From contig JANQMC010000018.1 in the NCBI GenBank assembly GCA_028280305.1, positions 37,252-101,251 on the forward strand: 64,000 nucleotides of DNA. Direction: 5' to 3'. A model generated the notes under the pieces. That model did not search any database and was not told the origin of the DNA. It worked only from the letters and a program-made list of their open reading frames with translations. Position numbers and translations under genes: made by a program. This DNA is from Pelagibius sp. (lineage in GTDB: Bacteria > Pseudomonadota > Alphaproteobacteria > Kiloniellales > Kiloniellaceae). This document shows positions 51,532 through 60,503 of the stretch, in pieces (within the stretch, counting starts at the first letter, position 1; each line of letters opens with the position of its first letter).

Positions 51532-52947
51532 TCAGCTCTTGGCGCCCTTCGAGTCCGATGCTGCTTTGCCGGCCACCTGGTCTTTTGGCGAAGAGTTTTT
51601 CGCCGCCGGGCGATCCTTCGACGCAACTTTTAGCGTCCGGCCTTTGACAATCGAATCCTCGCCCAGCTTGTCGCGCACCTGATCCATCGCCATTTCGACT
51701 TTCACGCGCTTGTTTCGGGCGGGGTCCAGAAGGTCCGGCAGATCCGCCTCGTCGCTTGCCGTGAGATCCGCCGCGCCGACGCCGATTAGCCGAAAGGCCT
51801 TGCCATCCGCTTCCTGGCGCAGAAGCGGTTCGGCAACGCGGTAGATTTCTTCGGCCATTTGCGTCGCGCTGGACAGCTTTCGCGACCGGGAAATCAGTTT
51901 GAACTCGGCGGTTTTGAGTTTCAACTGCACGGCTCCGCCGGCCAGGGAAGCGCGTTTCAGGCGCCGCGCGACCTTTTCGCAGAGCGGCCAGAGTGTCTCG
52001 AGGAGACGGTCGGCCTTCGAGATATCGGTGTTGAAGGTGGTCTCGGAAGAGATGCTTTTGGTCTGCCCCTGGGAGACCACGGTTCTGTCATCCTGCGCGC
52101 GTGCAAAGTGATAGAGCCGCTTTCCGATCCGGCCGTAGCGGGCGACCAGGGCCGCCTCTTCGAAGGGCAGAAGGTGGCGGACAAGAGTGATGCCGTCGCG
52201 GGCGAGGGAAGCGCGCAAGGACTTGCCGACCCCCCAGATAATGCTGACGGGTTGGGCCGCCAGGAAGTCACGAGCCTCTGCTTGGCCGATAACGGCAAAG
52301 CCCCGCGGCTTATCCAGGTCCGATGCGATTTTTGCAAGGAACTTGTTGAAGGAAAGTCCAATCGAGGCGGTAAGGCCCAGGTCGTCTTCAATGCTCTTCA
52401 CCAAGGCTGCAAGGCTGCGCGCCGGCCAACCTTTGTGCAGCTTCTCGGTGCCGGTCAGATCCAGGAAGGCTTCGTCGATGGAGATCGGTTCGACCAGCGG
52501 TGTCAGCGCCCGCATGCGTTCGCGGATTTCCTTGCCGATTGTGCTGTACTTGGCCATGTCCGGGCGGATCACCACGGCATCCGGGCAGGCCTTCAGGGCT
52601 TTGAACATGGGCATGGCAGAATGCACGCCGTACATGCGCGCGACATAGCAGGCGGCTGAAACCACCCCGCGCCGTCCGCCGCCGACGATAACGGGTTTGT
52701 CTCTCAGGTCGGGCCGGTCGCGTTTTTCGACACTGGCGTAGAAGGCGTCGCAATCAATATGGGCGATGGCGAGGCTGTCCAGCTCGGGATGATGAATCAG
52801 GCGCGGGCCGTGACAGCGGGGGCATCTGTCGGATGCGCCGGTGCCTATCGCGTCTGCGCCCCGGCCGGCGTCCGCTGTCTCAGTAGATGAGGCTTGTCGG
52901 CGCCGGTCCTCGAAGACCTCCAGGCAATCCCGGCAAACGGCAGGCAC
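51532..52947 (-). CDS. dinB: DNA polymerase IV (DinB) with N-terminal CxxC extension
   Basis: This is a 471-residue Y-family translesion polymerase. The palm has IAHIDCDAFYASVEKRD near residue 61 and the catalytic PISIDEAFLDLTG near 160. Finger residues are in YVARMYGVHSAMPMFKAL. The little-finger domain ends near residue 420, followed by a Lys/Ser/Ala-rich tail. About 58 extra N-terminal residues carry CRDC (5-8) and CPRC (42-45), a possible zinc site. Three nucleotides separate it from the upstream ROK gene. Confidence 0.93.
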   Translation of the reverse strand: MPAVCRDCLEVFEDRRRQASSTETADAGRGADAIGTGASDRCPRCHGPRLIHHPELDSLAIAHIDCDAFYASVEKRDRPDLRDKPVIVGGGRRGVVSAACYVARMYGVHSAMPMFKALKACPDAVVIRPDMAKYSTIGKEIRERMRALTPLVEPISIDEAFLDLTGTEKLHKGWPARSLAALVKSIEDDLGLTASIGLSFNKFLAKIASDLDKPRGFAVIGQAEARDFLAAQPVSIIWGVGKSLRASLARDGITLVRHLLPFEEAALVARYGRIGKRLYHFARAQDDRTVVSQGQTKSISSETTFNTDISKADRLLETLWPLCEKVARRLKRASLAGGAVQLKLKTAEFKLISRSRKLSSATQMAEEIYRVAEPLLRQEADGKAFRLIGVGAADLTASDEADLPDLLDPARNKRVKVEMAMDQVRDKLGEDSIVKGRTLKVASKDRPAAKNSSPKDQVAGKAASDSKGAKS

Positions 52948-52950
52948 GCA

Positions 52951-53880
52951 TCACCTCCAGTCTGCCAGCGCCTGGGGCAGTTCCTCCGGGCGCCATAGCT
53001 GTGCTGCACCGAAGACACCGCTGGAATCACCGTGAGTCGCCTTGACGATCGGGGTGGTAACCTGATCCGAGAAGACGAACCGGGGCAGAAGCTCAGGGAC
53101 ATTGCGGTAAAGGCGTTCGATATTGGAAACCCCGCCGGCCAGGACGATAACATCCGGGTCCAACACGTTGATGACAGCCGCAAGGCCGCGGGCGAGGCGG
53201 TTTTCATAGCGCTCCAGCGCCAGACAGGCCTTTGATTCGCCGGCCTCGGCCCGCTCGGCGACCTCCGCAGCCGTCGTTTTGATGCCGCTCAGGGCTGCAT
53301 AGTCTCTTGCCAGCCCGGGTCCGGAAAGAAAGGTCTCCACGCAGTCCCGCTTACCGCAGTAACAGGGATTTCCCGCCTGTTCATCCGGCTCCGGCCAGGG
53401 CAGGGAACTGTGTCCCCACTCACCGGCAATGGCATTGCGGCCGATATGCGGACGACCGTTGATCGCGATTCCACCCCCGACGCCGGTACCGATGATGACG
53501 CCAAATACCACCGAGGCGCCGGCGGCGGCGCCATTGCTGGCCTCCGAAACGGTCATGCAGTTGGCATCGTTGGTGATCCGCAGCGGCCGTTCCAGGAGCC
53601 CGGCCAGATCGCGGTCGAGCGGCCTGTCGAGAAGCCAGGTAGAATTTGAGTTTTTCACTAAACCGGTGGCTGCAGAGAAGGCGCCCGGAATGCCGATCCC
53701 GACGCTGCCGCGAATTCCCAGCTCCGATTCAATGTCTTTGATGAGATCGGAAATAGCGGTGATGGTCGCGCCGTAGTCCTGGCGAGGCGTTGCTACACGG
53801 CGGCGAATTAATGTGTCGCCATCACTGGCCAAGGCGATCGCTTCAATTTTGGTGCCGCCAAGATCAACCCCGATCTGCAT
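52951..53880 (-). CDS. ROK family sugar kinase
   Basis: This 309-residue sugar kinase begins MQIGVDLGGTKIEAIALASD (phosphate loop). The ROK zinc motif is in NPCYCGKRDCVETFLSG near residue 180, preceded by GEWGHSSLPWP. The features fit fructokinase or N-acetylglucosamine kinase; the substrate is not settled by sequence. No sugar transport or regulator gene is adjacent. It is divergent from divK and probably cotranscribed with dinB. Confidence 0.88.
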   Translation of the reverse strand: MQIGVDLGGTKIEAIALASDGDTLIRRRVATPRQDYGATITAISDLIKDIESELGIRGSVGIGIPGAFSAATGLVKNSNSTWLLDRPLDRDLAGLLERPLRITNDANCMTVSEASNGAAAGASVVFGVIIGTGVGGGIAINGRPHIGRNAIAGEWGHSSLPWPEPDEQAGNPCYCGKRDCVETFLSGPGLARDYAALSGIKTTAAEVAERAEAGESKACLALERYENRLARGLAAVINVLDPDVIVLAGGVSNIERLYRNVPELLPRFVFSDQVTTPIVKATHGDSSGVFGAAQLWRPEELPQALADWR

Positions 53881-54097
53881 GAGATCTTTACCTATTTTGC
53901 CACTTGGTCGCCGGAGCTACAGAAAGTAGTTTATCCAAAGCTTACCAAAAATTAACTTTATCGCTCTATCTATACGGCGAGGTCGGTGGTCAGGTGTCTC
54001 TCTGAGGTACTCCGCCGTTTTCGAAGGACTTGTCGGTACCGTCTTCCTTACGGACAGTGCCTCCTTATCATAAGTGCCATCGGGCAGGGCAAATAAC

Positions 54098-54499
54098 ATG
54101 ATGAATGGAACGAATACCGCAGCCAGCGAAGGTGTGGCCAAGACCGTACTGATCGTGGAGGACAACGAGCTCAACATGAAGCTCTTTCACGATCTGCTGG
54201 AGGCGCATGGATACAACATTCTCCAGACCAAAGATGGCATGGAAGCCCTGCGCCTGGCGCGCGAGCACCGCCCCGATCTGATTTTGATGGATATCCAGCT
54301 GCCGGAGGTTTCGGGGCTGGAGGTGACCAAGTGGATCAAGGAAGACGATAATCTGAAGGCCATCCCCGTAGTCGCCGTGACCGCCTTCGCCATGAAGGGT
54401 GACGAAGAGAAGATTCGCGAGGGCGGCTGTGAGGCCTACATCGCCAAGCCGATATCCGTCGCCAATTTCCTGGAGACGGTTGAGCGGTTCCTGAGCTAG
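54098..54499 (+). CDS. divK: Response regulator DivK
   Basis: This 133-residue single-domain receiver has the acidic pair in [20 protein letters not shown], the phospho-acceptor Asp in [13 protein letters not shown] near residue 65, and the lysine in YIAKPISV near 117. The sequence and its place before pleD match DivK of Caulobacter, which in its phosphorylated form steers DivJ/PleC and, through DivL-CckA, CtrA. An AGGG lies 8 nt before the ATG at 54098; the second ATG at 54101 is also possible. Confidence 0.92.
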   Translation: MMNGTNTAASEGVAKTVLIVEDNELNMKLFHDLLEAHGYNILQTKDGMEALRLAREHRPDLILMDIQLPEVSGLEVTKWIKEDDNLKAIPVVAVTAFAMKGDEEKIREGGCEAYIAKPISVANFLETVERFLS

Positions 54500-54521
54500 C
54501 CGCCGTAACGTACAGCCGACC

Positions 54522-55937
54522 ATGACCGCGCGTATACTGGTCGTCGACGATATCCCAGCAAATGTGAAGCTGCTCGAGGTCAAGCTTTCGGCCGAGTACT
54601 TCGACGTTCTGACGGCATCGGACGGCCCCTCCGCATTAGAGCTTGCCCGCAGCGAAGCGCCCGATCTCATCCTCAGTGATGTGATGATGCCGGGGATGGA
54701 CGGCTTTGAGCTCTGCGAGCGCCTGAAGGCCGACCCGCAAACAAGCCATATCCCGCTGGTGATGATTACCGCGCTGAGCGACGTTTCCGATCGCGTTCGC
54801 GGGTTGGAGGCCGGGGCTGACGATTTCCTGACCAAGCCGGTCAACGACATTGCCCTCTTTGCCCGCGTGCGCTCCCTGGCCCGCCTCAAGCTGATGATGG
54901 ATGAGCTGAGAGTCCGTCAGGCGGCGAGCGGCGGCGACGAGGTTTTGGCGGAAAGCGGCGTGGATACCGCGGAGGCGATTGTCGATGCCAAGATCCTTTT
55001 GGCCGACGCCAGCCCGACGCTCGCCAGTAAGGTCGCCGACTATCTGGCCGAGGACGGCCATAGCACCGAGCACGTTAAAACCGTCGACGAGGCCCTGACT
55101 GCATCACAGGCCAGCGACTATGATCTCCTGATCGTCAGCCTGCATCTGGGCGATGAGGACGGTCTGCGGCTCTGTTCGCAGATCCGGTCCCAGGACGAGA
55201 CCCGCCATGTGCCGATCCTGCTGCTGCTGGACGAAGAGGATCTGCCGCGCCTGCCCAAGGGCCTGGAGATCGGCGTTACCGACTACGTGATCAAGCCGAT
55301 CGACCGCAACGAACTGCGGGCCCGCACGCGCACCCAGATCCGGCGCCGGCGTTATCATGACAAGCTGCGCGACATGCTGCGCAGCTCGGTCGCCATGGCT
55401 TACACCGATACCCTGACCGGGGTCTACAATCGGCGCTACATGAACGCCCATCTTGATCGCAAGATCATGGAGATTGCCGAAACGGTGAAGCCGGTGTCGG
55501 TCTTGATGTTCGACCTTGATCATTTCAAGAGCGTAAACGACACCCATGGCCACGGGGCAGGCGACGAAGTCCTCAAAGAACTGGCCAAGCGCGTGAGTCG
55601 CAGCGTGCGCGATCTCGATCTGGTCTGCCGCTACGGTGGCGAGGAATTCGTCATTGTGATGCCCGATGCCGAGTTGGACATGGCGGTCAATGTGGCCGAA
55701 CGCGTTCGCAGCGTGGTGTCCGAGAAGCCTTTCATGATCGGCGAAGACAACATGGCGCTGGAAGTGACCATCTCGGTGGGGGTGGCGACGACACGGGATC
55801 CGACCGAAACACCGGAGACGCTGATTGCCAGTGCCGATGAGGCGCTCTATGGCGCCAAGGCGGCCGGACGAAACCAGGTCGTCTCTTCCGAAGTTCGCCG
55901 CCGCAGTTCGCGCTCGGCCTCTGTCGGCAGTGACTGA
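54522..55937 (+). CDS. pleD: PleD-type response regulator diguanylate cyclase
   Basis: This 471-residue protein has two receivers and a GGDEF domain. Receiver 1 (residues 1-120) has the acceptor Asp in LILSDVMMPGMDG. Receiver 2 (about 150-275) reads DLLIVSLHLGDEDG, so the acceptor Asp is Ser, as expected for the adaptor receiver. The cyclase domain (300-460) has CRYGGEEFVIVMPD with an I-site RDLD five residues before it. Phosphorylation of receiver 1 should drive dimerisation and c-di-GMP synthesis. It follows divK by 22 nt. Confidence 0.94.
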   Translation: MTARILVVDDIPANVKLLEVKLSAEYFDVLTASDGPSALELARSEAPDLILSDVMMPGMDGFELCERLKADPQTSHIPLVMITALSDVSDRVRGLEAGADDFLTKPVNDIALFARVRSLARLKLMMDELRVRQAASGGDEVLAESGVDTAEAIVDAKILLADASPTLASKVADYLAEDGHSTEHVKTVDEALTASQASDYDLLIVSLHLGDEDGLRLCSQIRSQDETRHVPILLLLDEEDLPRLPKGLEIGVTDYVIKPIDRNELRARTRTQIRRRRYHDKLRDMLRSSVAMAYTDTLTGVYNRRYMNAHLDRKIMEIAETVKPVSVLMFDLDHFKSVNDTHGHGAGDEVLKELAKRVSRSVRDLDLVCRYGGEEFVIVMPDAELDMAVNVAERVRSVVSEKPFMIGEDNMALEVTISVGVATTRDPTETPETLIASADEALYGAKAAGRNQVVSSEVRRRSSRSASVGSD

Positions 55938-55942
55938 ATAGC

Positions 55943-55971
55943 AAAACGGCCGCCTCAAGGGCGGCCGTTTT
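55943..55971. terminator. Bidirectional terminator between pleD and rpmG
   Basis: AAAACGGCCGCC (55943-55954) pairs with GGCGGCCGTTTT (55960-55971) around a 5-nt loop. The A and T runs at the two ends let it serve both convergent genes. Confidence 0.9.
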
Positions 55972-55993
55972 CAGCATCCAAGACAGGCTCGGA

Positions 55994-56161
55994 TCACTTC
56001 ATTTTGCTTTCCTTGAAGATCACGTGCTTGCGGGCTACGGGATCGTACTTCCGGAACTCGAGCTTCTCGGTAAGGGTACGCGGGTTCTTCTTGGCCACAT
56101 AGAAATAGCCGGTGTCCGCGGTACTCACCATCTTGATCAACTGCGTCGCTGGCTTGGCCAT
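55994..56161 (-). CDS. rpmG: 50S ribosomal protein L33
   Basis: The minus strand encodes a 55-residue protein starting [20 protein letters not shown] and continuing [20 protein letters not shown], a typical L33 of the cysteine-free type, so it needs no zinc. It ends ESKMK. It is monocistronic between the terminator shared with pleD and the S41 peptidase gene. A different open frame over the same DNA is a shadow. Confidence 0.95.
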   Translation of the reverse strand: MAKPATQLIKMVSTADTGYFYVAKKNPRTLTEKLEFRKYDPVARKHVIFKESKMK

Positions 56162-56286
56162 ATCCGCTGTCCTTTGACTGAACTGACTGAGGTTGCGGCG
56201 AAAATACTTTGCTTTGGCGGTCTGTCAAGCCTCGCCGGGTAGCGTCTCGCGCTTTCCTCGGATTAAGGAATAAAAGCCCATTTCAG

Positions 56287-57873
56287 TTAGCCGCCCGAGG
56301 CTGCCCGCAGGTCGATGGATACCTCCGCCGTGTCGGGGGGGCCCTGAAGGGCGCGGGCAAAGAGGCCCGGATCATGAAGCAGGCGGGTGGCGACCTGTAG
56401 GTCGATTTCGGCCTCCTCATCGCGCATCGGACAGTTGGCCCTGAGTGATTCGATGGCCTGATCGTCATTGGTATCGATATCGCGGCGTCTCAGGTCACCA
56501 GCCAGGGGCAGGGCGCCGGTCCGGATCAGCGAGAGGACATCTTCGACGGAGTTAACCTCGCCGGTGGTGCAGATGTCCGGCAACACGCCACGCCGATGAA
56601 GAGCATAGCCCGAGGGGGCGTGAAAGCGCGCCCAGGTGAGCGTCAGTTCACCCTGATTGGGAAGCCGCAGGACTGTCTGCACGGTTCCCTTGCCATAAGA
56701 ACTGCTGCCGACGACAACGGCACGGCCTGAATCCTGAAGCGCTGCCGCAACGATTTCCGCGGCGGAAGCCGAGGCGCCGTCCACCAGCACGACCATGGGC
56801 GATCCCTTGGAGACGTCGTCATTTGAGGCGCTGAAGTACTGATGGCTGTCAGGGTGGCGGCCGTGAGTGGAGACGATGCGGCCCTGAGTGATGAACAGTT
56901 TTGAAACCTCAACGGCCTGATCGAGCAGTCCGCCGGGGTTGCCGCGAAGATCGAGAATGAAGCCCTCCAGCTCGTCGCCGATCTCGTTCTGGGCCAGCTT
57001 GACCTTCTGCTTCAAGGTATCCGTGGTGCGCTGGTTGAAGCCGGAAAGGCGGATGTAGGCGAGATTGCCTTCGCGGCGGTAGCTCACCGTCTGCGGTACG
57101 ATGTGCGATCGTGTGACAGCGATGGCGAGCGGTGAATCGTTTGCTTCGCGATCGACGGTGAGATTTACCTTGGTGCGCACCGGGCCGCGAAGGCGCCGAA
57201 CCACCTCACGTTGGGAGAGGCCGTCCACACTCGAGCCATCGATCAGGGTGATCACGTCGTCGCTGGTCAGGCCGGCTTTCTCCGCAGGGGTGTTTTCCAT
57301 CACCGAGAGAACCAGCACCCCTTCTTCGATAAGGCGGATACGAATGCCGATCCCGCCGAAGCCGTCACGGCTGGCGCGGTTTTCCCGCGCCGCCTCGCGC
57401 CCCGCATAGCGCGAAAAGCTGTCCAACTCTCCGAGCACGCCGTCGAAGACCACCTCGTAGAGCTGCTCAGGCTCGGCGGTGTCCAAGTCGTCGGAATGGT
57501 AGCGGCTGGCGCTGATCGTCGCCGCGGTCAGGGCACCCCATCCCTTGGCGTCGTTGGGGTCGGGCATCGGATAGCTGGCCATGGCGGCGCCGTCGACACT
57601 GACCCGCAAAAGATCACCGTCCTGTTCCACACCAATGGCCGGATCGATGCTGGCAAGGCTGCCCATACCGGCGATTGCCAGTTGGGATACCGAAACCTCT
57701 TCGATAAAGATGTCGGATACGTCCTGATAGCCGGTGCTGAACAACCGCTCTGCACGCGCCTCGTCGTAGCCGAGGGGCGGGGCGCTGTCCTGCGAGGCGC
57801 AGGCAACCATGAGAAATGCAAGGCAGAGAGGACCAGCCCGGCGAAGCAGGCCGCGAACATCCAGAACCTTCAT
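56287..57873 (-). CDS. S41 family C-terminal processing peptidase, predicted lipoprotein
   Basis: This is a 528-residue serine protease. The N terminus MKVLDVRGLLRRAGPLCLAF, then LMVAC, looks like a lipoprotein signal with the cysteine near residue 25. A region of about 150 residues precedes a PDZ domain (residues 170-245, with LIDGSSVDGLSQREVVRRL). The S41 domain contains GFILDLRGNPGGLLDQAVEV and the Ser-Lys dyad in DGASASAAEIVA and SSYGKGTVQT. The long frame begins 12 codons earlier. A CtpA-like role in envelope proteolysis is inferred. Confidence 0.87.
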   Translation of the reverse strand: MKVLDVRGLLRRAGPLCLAFLMVACASQDSAPPLGYDEARAERLFSTGYQDVSDIFIEEVSVSQLAIAGMGSLASIDPAIGVEQDGDLLRVSVDGAAMASYPMPDPNDAKGWGALTAATISASRYHSDDLDTAEPEQLYEVVFDGVLGELDSFSRYAGREAARENRASRDGFGGIGIRIRLIEEGVLVLSVMENTPAEKAGLTSDDVITLIDGSSVDGLSQREVVRRLRGPVRTKVNLTVDREANDSPLAIAVTRSHIVPQTVSYRREGNLAYIRLSGFNQRTTDTLKQKVKLAQNEIGDELEGFILDLRGNPGGLLDQAVEVSKLFITQGRIVSTHGRHPDSHQYFSASNDDVSKGSPMVVLVDGASASAAEIVAAALQDSGRAVVVGSSSYGKGTVQTVLRLPNQGELTLTWARFHAPSGYALHRRGVLPDICTTGEVNSVEDVLSLIRTGALPLAGDLRRRDIDTNDDQAIESLRANCPMRDEEAEIDLQVATRLLHDPGLFARALQGPPDTAEVSIDLRAASGG

Positions 57874-57944
57874 TTCTACCGTCTCGTAGGACGCAAACCT
57901 CATTGCCACCCTTAGGAACCCCCGTTACACCCCTTGGACCAAAC

Positions 57945-57973
57945 AATAAACGAAGTCGTTAACTTCGTGCAAA
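57945..57973 (-). promoter_or_regulatory. Candidate promoter of the S41 gene with palindrome in its spacer
   Basis: On the minus strand TTTGCA (57968-57973) and TTTATT (57945-57950) are 17 nt apart. The perfect inverted repeat ACGAAGT-N5-ACTTCGT (57950-57968) fills the spacer. A repressor bound there would block the promoter. Confidence 0.4.
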
Positions 57974-58071
57974 GCACAAATTCGGTAGTCGTCAGAGAAA
58001 TCGGACCCGAAATTCCCTTTATTAGGCACCCGACAGCGTCAAAGATTCGTTAACGTACGAGTAATAATCCT

Positions 58072-60501
58072 CTACCGATCCTTTCGACCCCTGGGTGTCC
58101 TGGTGCCGGATGAGCCGCCGCGCCGCCCGCTTCCGGGCCTCTTCCCGGAGCCGGATTTGACGCGTTTCTTGCTCTTTTCGGTCGACTTCCCCTTTTTGCG
58201 GGAGCTTTGTGGCATTTTTCGGGTCGCGTTTCCGGGCTCGGATGAGGTTTCGTTTCGGTATCTACCTTTGCGTGTGTTTCGGGTTTCTGTATTTTCCTCC
58301 GGTTCGTCTTTACTTGGCTCGATCAGGGACAGGATCAGGCCGCCGGTCATGGGTTCCGCTTCCAGCAGGCGGACTCTGAGCCGGTCGCCGAGACGGTAGA
58401 CCCGGCCCCAGCGCTGACCCTCCAGGCTGTGGCGCGCCTCGACGTGATGGTAGAAGTCGTCCGGTAACGTGCTGATGGGAATGAGGCCGTCGGCGCCGCT
58501 CTCGTCCAAGGTCACAAAGAGCCCGAAGCGGGTGACCCCGTTGATCCGTCCGGAGAATGTCACGCCGACCTGGTCCTTCAGGTAGGCCGCGGTAAAGCGG
58601 TCGACCGCATCGCGTTCCGCGGCTGCGGCACTGCGCTCCGTGGTGCTGATGTGGGAGGCGGTCTCGTCGAAGGTCGTCTCACTGCCGACCGGCAGCCCGT
58701 CCTTACCGAGCTTCAGGCCGCTGATCAAAGCCCTGTGCACCATCAGATCCGCATAGCGCCGGATCGGCGAGGTGAAATGGGCGTAGTGGGTAAGGGCGAG
58801 GCCAAAGTGTCCGATGTTCTCCGGACTGTAGATCGCCTGGCTCTGGGACCGCAGAATAAGGTCATTGACCAGGCTGGTTTCGGGCTTGTCGGCGGCCTTG
58901 GTCAGGATCTGGGTCAGCGTGCGCGGTTGGACGACCTGGGACATGTTGAGGCGAAGGCCCAGACCTTCAAGCACCTCGGCCAGCGCTTTCAAGCGAACCG
59001 GGTCCGGTCTGTCGTGTACACGGTACATGCAGGGTTGTCCGAGGCGCTCCAGCTCTCTGGCCGCGGCAACGTTGGCCGTGATCATGAACTCCTCGATCAG
59101 GCGATGACTGTCCAGCCGTTCGCGTGCATCGATACCGATCACCTCGCCATTGTCGGCGAGGCGGATCTTGCGTTCCGGCAGGTCGAGTTCGAGGGTGCCC
59201 CGCTTGGCCCTGCCGCGCAGCAGCGAATCGAAAGCCCCGTAGAGCGGCGGCAGTACCGCTTCCAGAACGGCCTCGTTGCCCCGTTCAGTATCGCCGGGGC
59301 GGCCGTCACGGGCGGCCTGAACCTCTTCGTAGGTCAGCCGCGCGGCAGAGCGCATCAGTCCGCGGACAAAGCGTTGGCGCAGCAGTCGGCCGTCCTTATC
59401 GATCCAGAGATGGACCGCCATGCAGGGCCGCTCTTCTTTGGGATTGAGCGAGCACCAGCCGTTGGAAAGCGCCTCCGGCAGCATCGGCAGCACGCGGTCA
59501 GGAAAGTAGACGGAGTTCCCGCGGGCATAGGCCGAGCGATCCAGAGCGCTGTCCGGTTTGACGTAGTGGGCAACGTCGGCAATCGCGACCAGGAGGTGCC
59601 AGCCGCCGGCGTTCTTCGGGTCTTCGTCGGCCTCGGCAAAGACGGCATCGTCGAAGTCGCGCGCGTCTGCCCCGTCGATTGTGACCAGCGGTATGCCGCG
59701 CAGGTCTTCGCGTTTGCCGGGTTTTGCCGGGCCTGCTGCCTCGGCTTCGGTGACGGCTGCTGCGGGGAACTCGCTGATCAGGCCGTGTTCGTGCAGGGTG
59801 ATCAGGCTCAGCGCCTTCGGATCGTCACCGCGGCCAAGGCGCTGCAGCACCCGCACCGAACGCAGGCCCAGGCGTGATCTGCCGCGCCGTTCGGGCAGAA
59901 CTTCAGCCAGCACCAGCTCGCCTGGAGTCGCCCCGTCGGCATTGTCTTTGTTGAGGATGAACTCGCTTTTGGCTCGTTTATCGGTGGGGCGCAGTCTTCC
60001 GCCTTCGCTGCCCAGCTCATAGACTCCGAGAACGCGGCGCTGCGGACGGTCGAGCTTGCGAATGACCTGGGCCTCGTAGCTGCCGTCGTCCGTTTTTTTC
60101 AGGCGCGCCAGCACCCGCTCGCCAACCGCAAGGGCCGAGCGGCTGCTGCGCTCGGGCGCCATGTAGATCGCCGGTGGCGCCTTTTCTTCATCCCAGACCG
60201 TCGGCCGGGCGAGGAGTTCGCCGTCTTCATCAATGCCCGAGATTTCGACGACCAGGACATTCGGCAGTTGACCTGGCGGCGCCAGACGGCGCTGTGGTTT
60301 GCGGTCGAGCAGCCCTTCACGCTCCAGATCCTTCAGCAGCGCTTTCAGACGGATGCGGTCGTTGCCTTTGATCCGAAAGGCCCGCGCGATCTCGCGCTTG
60401 CCAACAGGTTCGGCGCTTTCGTTGATGAAAGCGAGGACCTGTTCTTTGGTGGGGAAGACGGCGGAGCGGGGCTTCCCGGAGGGGGCCTTGCTGCGCGGCA
60501 A
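58072..60501 (-). CDS. rnr: Ribonuclease R
   Basis: This 809-residue processive 3'-5' exoribonuclease degrades structured RNA. It has an N-terminal winged helix (FPTKEQVLAFINESAEPVGK), cold-shock domains, the RNB catalytic domain with IDGADARDFDDAVFAEAD near residue 276, and an S1 domain near 640-720. A basic tail of about 80 residues rich in Lys, Arg, Ser and Gly closes the protein. The start is a TTG at 60501, 2 nt after the topA stop, with no better alternative before the conserved HTH. Confidence 0.93.
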   Translation of the reverse strand: MPRSKAPSGKPRSAVFPTKEQVLAFINESAEPVGKREIARAFRIKGNDRIRLKALLKDLEREGLLDRKPQRRLAPPGQLPNVLVVEISGIDEDGELLARPTVWDEEKAPPAIYMAPERSSRSALAVGERVLARLKKTDDGSYEAQVIRKLDRPQRRVLGVYELGSEGGRLRPTDKRAKSEFILNKDNADGATPGELVLAEVLPERRGRSRLGLRSVRVLQRLGRGDDPKALSLITLHEHGLISEFPAAAVTEAEAAGPAKPGKREDLRGIPLVTIDGADARDFDDAVFAEADEDPKNAGGWHLLVAIADVAHYVKPDSALDRSAYARGNSVYFPDRVLPMLPEALSNGWCSLNPKEERPCMAVHLWIDKDGRLLRQRFVRGLMRSAARLTYEEVQAARDGRPGDTERGNEAVLEAVLPPLYGAFDSLLRGRAKRGTLELDLPERKIRLADNGEVIGIDARERLDSHRLIEEFMITANVAAARELERLGQPCMYRVHDRPDPVRLKALAEVLEGLGLRLNMSQVVQPRTLTQILTKAADKPETSLVNDLILRSQSQAIYSPENIGHFGLALTHYAHFTSPIRRYADLMVHRALISGLKLGKDGLPVGSETTFDETASHISTTERSAAAAERDAVDRFTAAYLKDQVGVTFSGRINGVTRFGLFVTLDESGADGLIPISTLPDDFYHHVEARHSLEGQRWGRVYRLGDRLRVRLLEAEPMTGGLILSLIEPSKDEPEENTETRNTRKGRYRNETSSEPGNATRKMPQSSRKKGKSTEKSKKRVKSGSGKRPGSGRRGGSSGTRTPRGRKDR

Positions 60502-60503
60502 AG

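Noticed and set aside
53942..53956. TTAC-N6-TTAAC upstream of divK, resembling a CtrA site
   Set aside because: The CtrA consensus needs TTAA-N7-TTAA. The left half is degenerate and the spacing is off by one.
55971..56228. 85-codon frame overlapping rpmG in another register
   Set aside because: The L33 frame is unambiguous; this frame has no family features.
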